NCBI GenBank assembly: GCA_015680685.1
Contig: MNCI01020136.1
Coordinates: 3,366 to 67,365, forward strand
Direction of reading: 5' to 3'
Origin: Gnetum montanum
Lineage: Eukaryota; Streptophyta; Gnetopsida; Gnetales; Gnetaceae
Length of the DNA stretch: 64,000 nucleotides
Shown: positions 61,490 to 64,000 of the stretch, piece after piece
Position numbering within the stretch: position 1 is the stretch's first letter
How the letters are laid out: each line of letters begins with the position of its first letter
The notes under the pieces: generated by a model
What the model saw: the letters and a program-made list of their open reading frames with translations, nothing else
What the model was told of the DNA's origin: nothing
The model's database searches: none
Made by a program: the position numbers and the translations under genes

Positions 61490-63060
61490 CTTGTTGGTGA
61501 AGGCCCCTCCATCGACTTCTTCCCCTTATCATTAGGCTTCTGAAATTGGTATCTGTTTAAGAGTGCTTGAAGCTTCTCCTCTTTTGTCTTGGGATCATGT
61601 ACCATCTATGCTGATTGTGCAATGTTTGATGAACTCGGTACATCCCATGGTCATGGTAGTTGCGGGAACATTATGTTTTCTTTGACGTACCATGCCACAA
61701 ACTACCTTCTTTCTTCCTTGAATGCTTTGGCCACCTTTCTAAGTCCTTGGTAGTCAAACATTCTAGGTGCCAGATTTGCTGCAACATCCTTTTTCCCTTG
61801 GTAGCTAGCTTTTACAACTTCAAGTTCTCAGTTTGCTACATGTAATTTCTACAAGGCATCTTTTCTATTAGTAAACTCCTTTTCATACATAGCATACATA
61901 GTTGCTCCTTGTTGCTCAAGTTCTTTCCTAAACCATCTTACTGTCAACATAGCTAAGCTAGCATATCAGAGATTTGCTGACCCCATGTATTTTATAAGAT
62001 CCTCAATTTGCAAGTCCTTGTTCTTGGTCTTGGCCTAATGGATGTGGGCTAAGCTATCCAAGATGGGTTGCCAGTCTAGAGTCAGAGTAGTGATGGAATT
62101 GATTTTTGCCTTTGCCATATGGATTTCTTTCTCATTTATTTACGTATACATCCCCACTTGGTCTCTAAAGTGCTCCTTGAGCTTTTCATGCCACTTGATC
62201 TCATTCTACCACACGCTTATCTCAGTAGTTGATTTCTGTCTAATAGCATGTACATTCTCCATTGATAGTGTTCTATTCTCACCGACCAATATGCTCATAT
62301 CCTGGTTGATGTGAATGAATTTTTCTTGCAGCTGATCTATGTTTTCTTTGAGAACATTCTTTTGCTTTTTAACATTTGTCAACTAAGTGTGTTTTGCATT
62401 GAGCTTCTTATTTTCCTCTTCCAAGGTAGCGAGGGCTTTGATGTATGTGTATGTTTGGGCTTCAGTGATGGAGGCATTCCACATAGTCTTCCCTCTTTCC
62501 ATCTCTACCTATATGTTTTGGGCAATCAACTACCTTAGTTGATTTGTTTTGTATTACTCAAGCTAGTTTGGGGCAACAAATCCCATAGGATCCATTACTT
62601 CTACTCTAAGAGCTACCAATTCATTTTGTAATTTTTGCACTTTGTTTCAACGTGTTCTGCCCTTATCTCTATCATCACCAGCTTTTCCTTTATGGCTATT
62701 AAATCAAACTATACTATTGTGATATCGCTGGGGATGTCAAAAAGATTCTGCATGACTTGGCCCATTTGTAGCAGTCTATCAAAAACATGTTCATGTTTAG
62801 TAGGAGTTATCAAGGTACCGACTAGCATTTGAGCATCTTTAGCTTCAGAGATATCGGCCAGTGGCACAATAGGGATATTGAAGGACTCTTTGTTGTGATT
62901 AGTTATTACCTTTGCTACTTCGGTTGCATGATGGTGCTACACAAACATGACTATGGCACATTCACTAGTTTCTAAGATTACTTGGAACGTGTTGGACCTA
63001 GAAAATTCAATTACCAGAATGGAAACCAAAAATCCCATGTGCTAGAACAGTTTAACCTTT
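61490..63060 (-). pseudogene. Element E coiled-coil ORF, homologue of that in element C
   Basis: On - the blocks align with element C. FDRLLQMGQVMQNLFDIPSD (E) pairs with LDRLVETRQPISNIFDFPNT (C). HMAKAKINSITTL with WQPILDSL pairs with QLAKAKVNEAL with WQPIINGI. YASLAMLTVR pairs with NANLAMLTVK. ELEVVKASYQGKKDVAANLA pairs with KLEVLKAKFTNQRSVPKNLA. The end region also matches (DPKTKEEKLQALLNRY against SKEEKMKVLLDAF). The ORF ends about 200 bp before the polypurine tract, as in C. The N-terminal domain is not seen because the element is cut off by other DNA above about 63100. It is strongly coiled-coil, function unknown, with many stops. Confidence 0.65.
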
Positions 63061-63124
63061 GAATCTCGAGGGCCTTCACAAACGAGATTTAAGGTGCCTT
63101 GGATGGTTTGGCCAATCACTTAGG

Positions 63125-63335
63125 GACTTAAGGAAATGTAAATAGAAATGGCAACAAAAACATAAACGTAAATGAAGTTGAAAATAAAAAAGAGAACAAA
63201 GACGAAAACATTAACATAAATGGAAATAGAATTGCAGATTCACAGTGGAAATAGACACAAAAATGAAAATAAAGTAAAATATGCACAACAAGATTTGCAA
63301 CTTTATTAAAGTGGGAATTAAAGAATAAGGTTCAT
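63125..63335. repeat. A-rich low-complexity tract
   Basis: Imperfect repeats of AAATGGAAATAG, ACAAAAACATAAACG and the like. It separates the E fragment from the family G copy. Confidence 0.6.
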
Positions 63336-63339
63336 GGAG

Positions 63340-64000
63340 TATAGATTTGTGTGCTAGATGCACAAGAAGTTGCTATAGGAGCTTGAAGTCCTTTAGATCC
63401 TACGATCTGTGCTTGAAGCTCCACAATCTAGGTGCTTTCCAACTCTTATTTCTAACAACTCTTACTTGTTTTTACCAAGATCTGCCAGTATGGCAATAGA
63501 TTGGTGTTACACCTTTGGTGCAATGGTATCATGTGGGAGTCTTTGTGCCTAGCGTAGACACCTACTTGCTCAAAGGTGTTGCAAGGTTGCAAAAAGGCTC
63601 TCAGTTGCCAAGTGCTCTCAGGCTATGATGTTGTTTTTTGCAAAAGGTTGTGGAATCAGAATAAGGTATTTACATGTGGTTTATATAGGGTTGAATTGGG
63701 GATTTTGGGGCGTTCACACCACTATCGTGATTATTGATAGATTGGTGTCAATTTACAAGTGTCAACGATCATCCATTCTTAGCATAGTTGCCATTTATAG
63801 TAATTCTAGGATATTATTGCCACAAAAACCCATCTTTTTACTATAAATAGTAAATGAACTTTTATGACTACACTAGCACCATCCTTACTACATTGAATCC
63901 CAAATACATTGAAGTTGCCAAAACATGCAATCAACTCCAATGTTGGGAAATGCTACATATTCCATTATTCTGAAAATGTTGCATATTTCATTGTTTTGGT
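63340..64000 (+). repeat. LTR-like repeat family G, copy 2 (runs off the window)
   Basis: Collinear with 5480-6400: CACAAGAAGTTGCT and AGCTTGAAGTCC at 63361, GTGGGAGTCT at 63533, and the TATA palindrome at 63837-63854. The copy lacks the expanded minisatellite of copy 1. No coding region is seen. Confidence 0.6.

Overview
The window is nuclear DNA of a seed plant. It holds one intact five-exon plant gene with a plastid transit peptide, set among very old, heavily decayed plant LTR retrotransposons. A gymnosperm-like large genome is plausible from the density and age of the repeats, but this is inference and no species can be named.

Layout. Bases 1-10262 are a patchwork of Ty3/gypsy Tat-like fragments that carry an archaeal-type RNase H. 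One fragment lies on + (353-1990) and one on - (7889-10262), with minisatellites, palindrome-rich repeats and LTR-like blocks between them. Bases 10295-51290 are a four-level nest. A LINE reverse transcriptase pseudogene was split by LTR element D (10909-50893, TSD AGTGG). The 3' LTR of D was split by element C (11178-44075, TSD GAAAG/AAAAG). C was then split twice, by Athila-like elements E1 (14383-24270, TSD GCCAT/ACCAT) and E2 (30257-40179, TSD GAGGC). Partial LTR comparisons made by eye (about 16% for D, 14% for C, 10% for E2 and 7-8% for E1) give the same order as the nesting. E1, E2 and D retain a primer-binding site related to the tRNA-Asp type used by Athila/Tat elements. D appears to have gag but no pol. 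C carries an extra 3' ORF with a coiled-coil tail, and a homologous ORF occurs in a further element (E) at 60421-63060.

Bases 51290-54419 are low-copy flank that becomes CpG- and microsatellite-rich. They lead into the one functional gene, a class II (plant-type) DAHP synthase of the shikimate pathway (54420-57293, + strand, 537 residues, all four metal ligands present). Bases 57294-60420 are AT-rich, non-coding and partly made of a long diverged duplication. From 60421 to the end come element E and a copy of the LTR-like repeat also seen at 5480-6850.

Apart from DAHP synthase, no coding region here is intact. The transposon genes are broken by many stops, often TAG where CAG or TGG is expected, as cytosine-methylation decay would produce. 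Two single Ns (28566, 31515), each flanked by a near-identical duplication, look like assembly joints.
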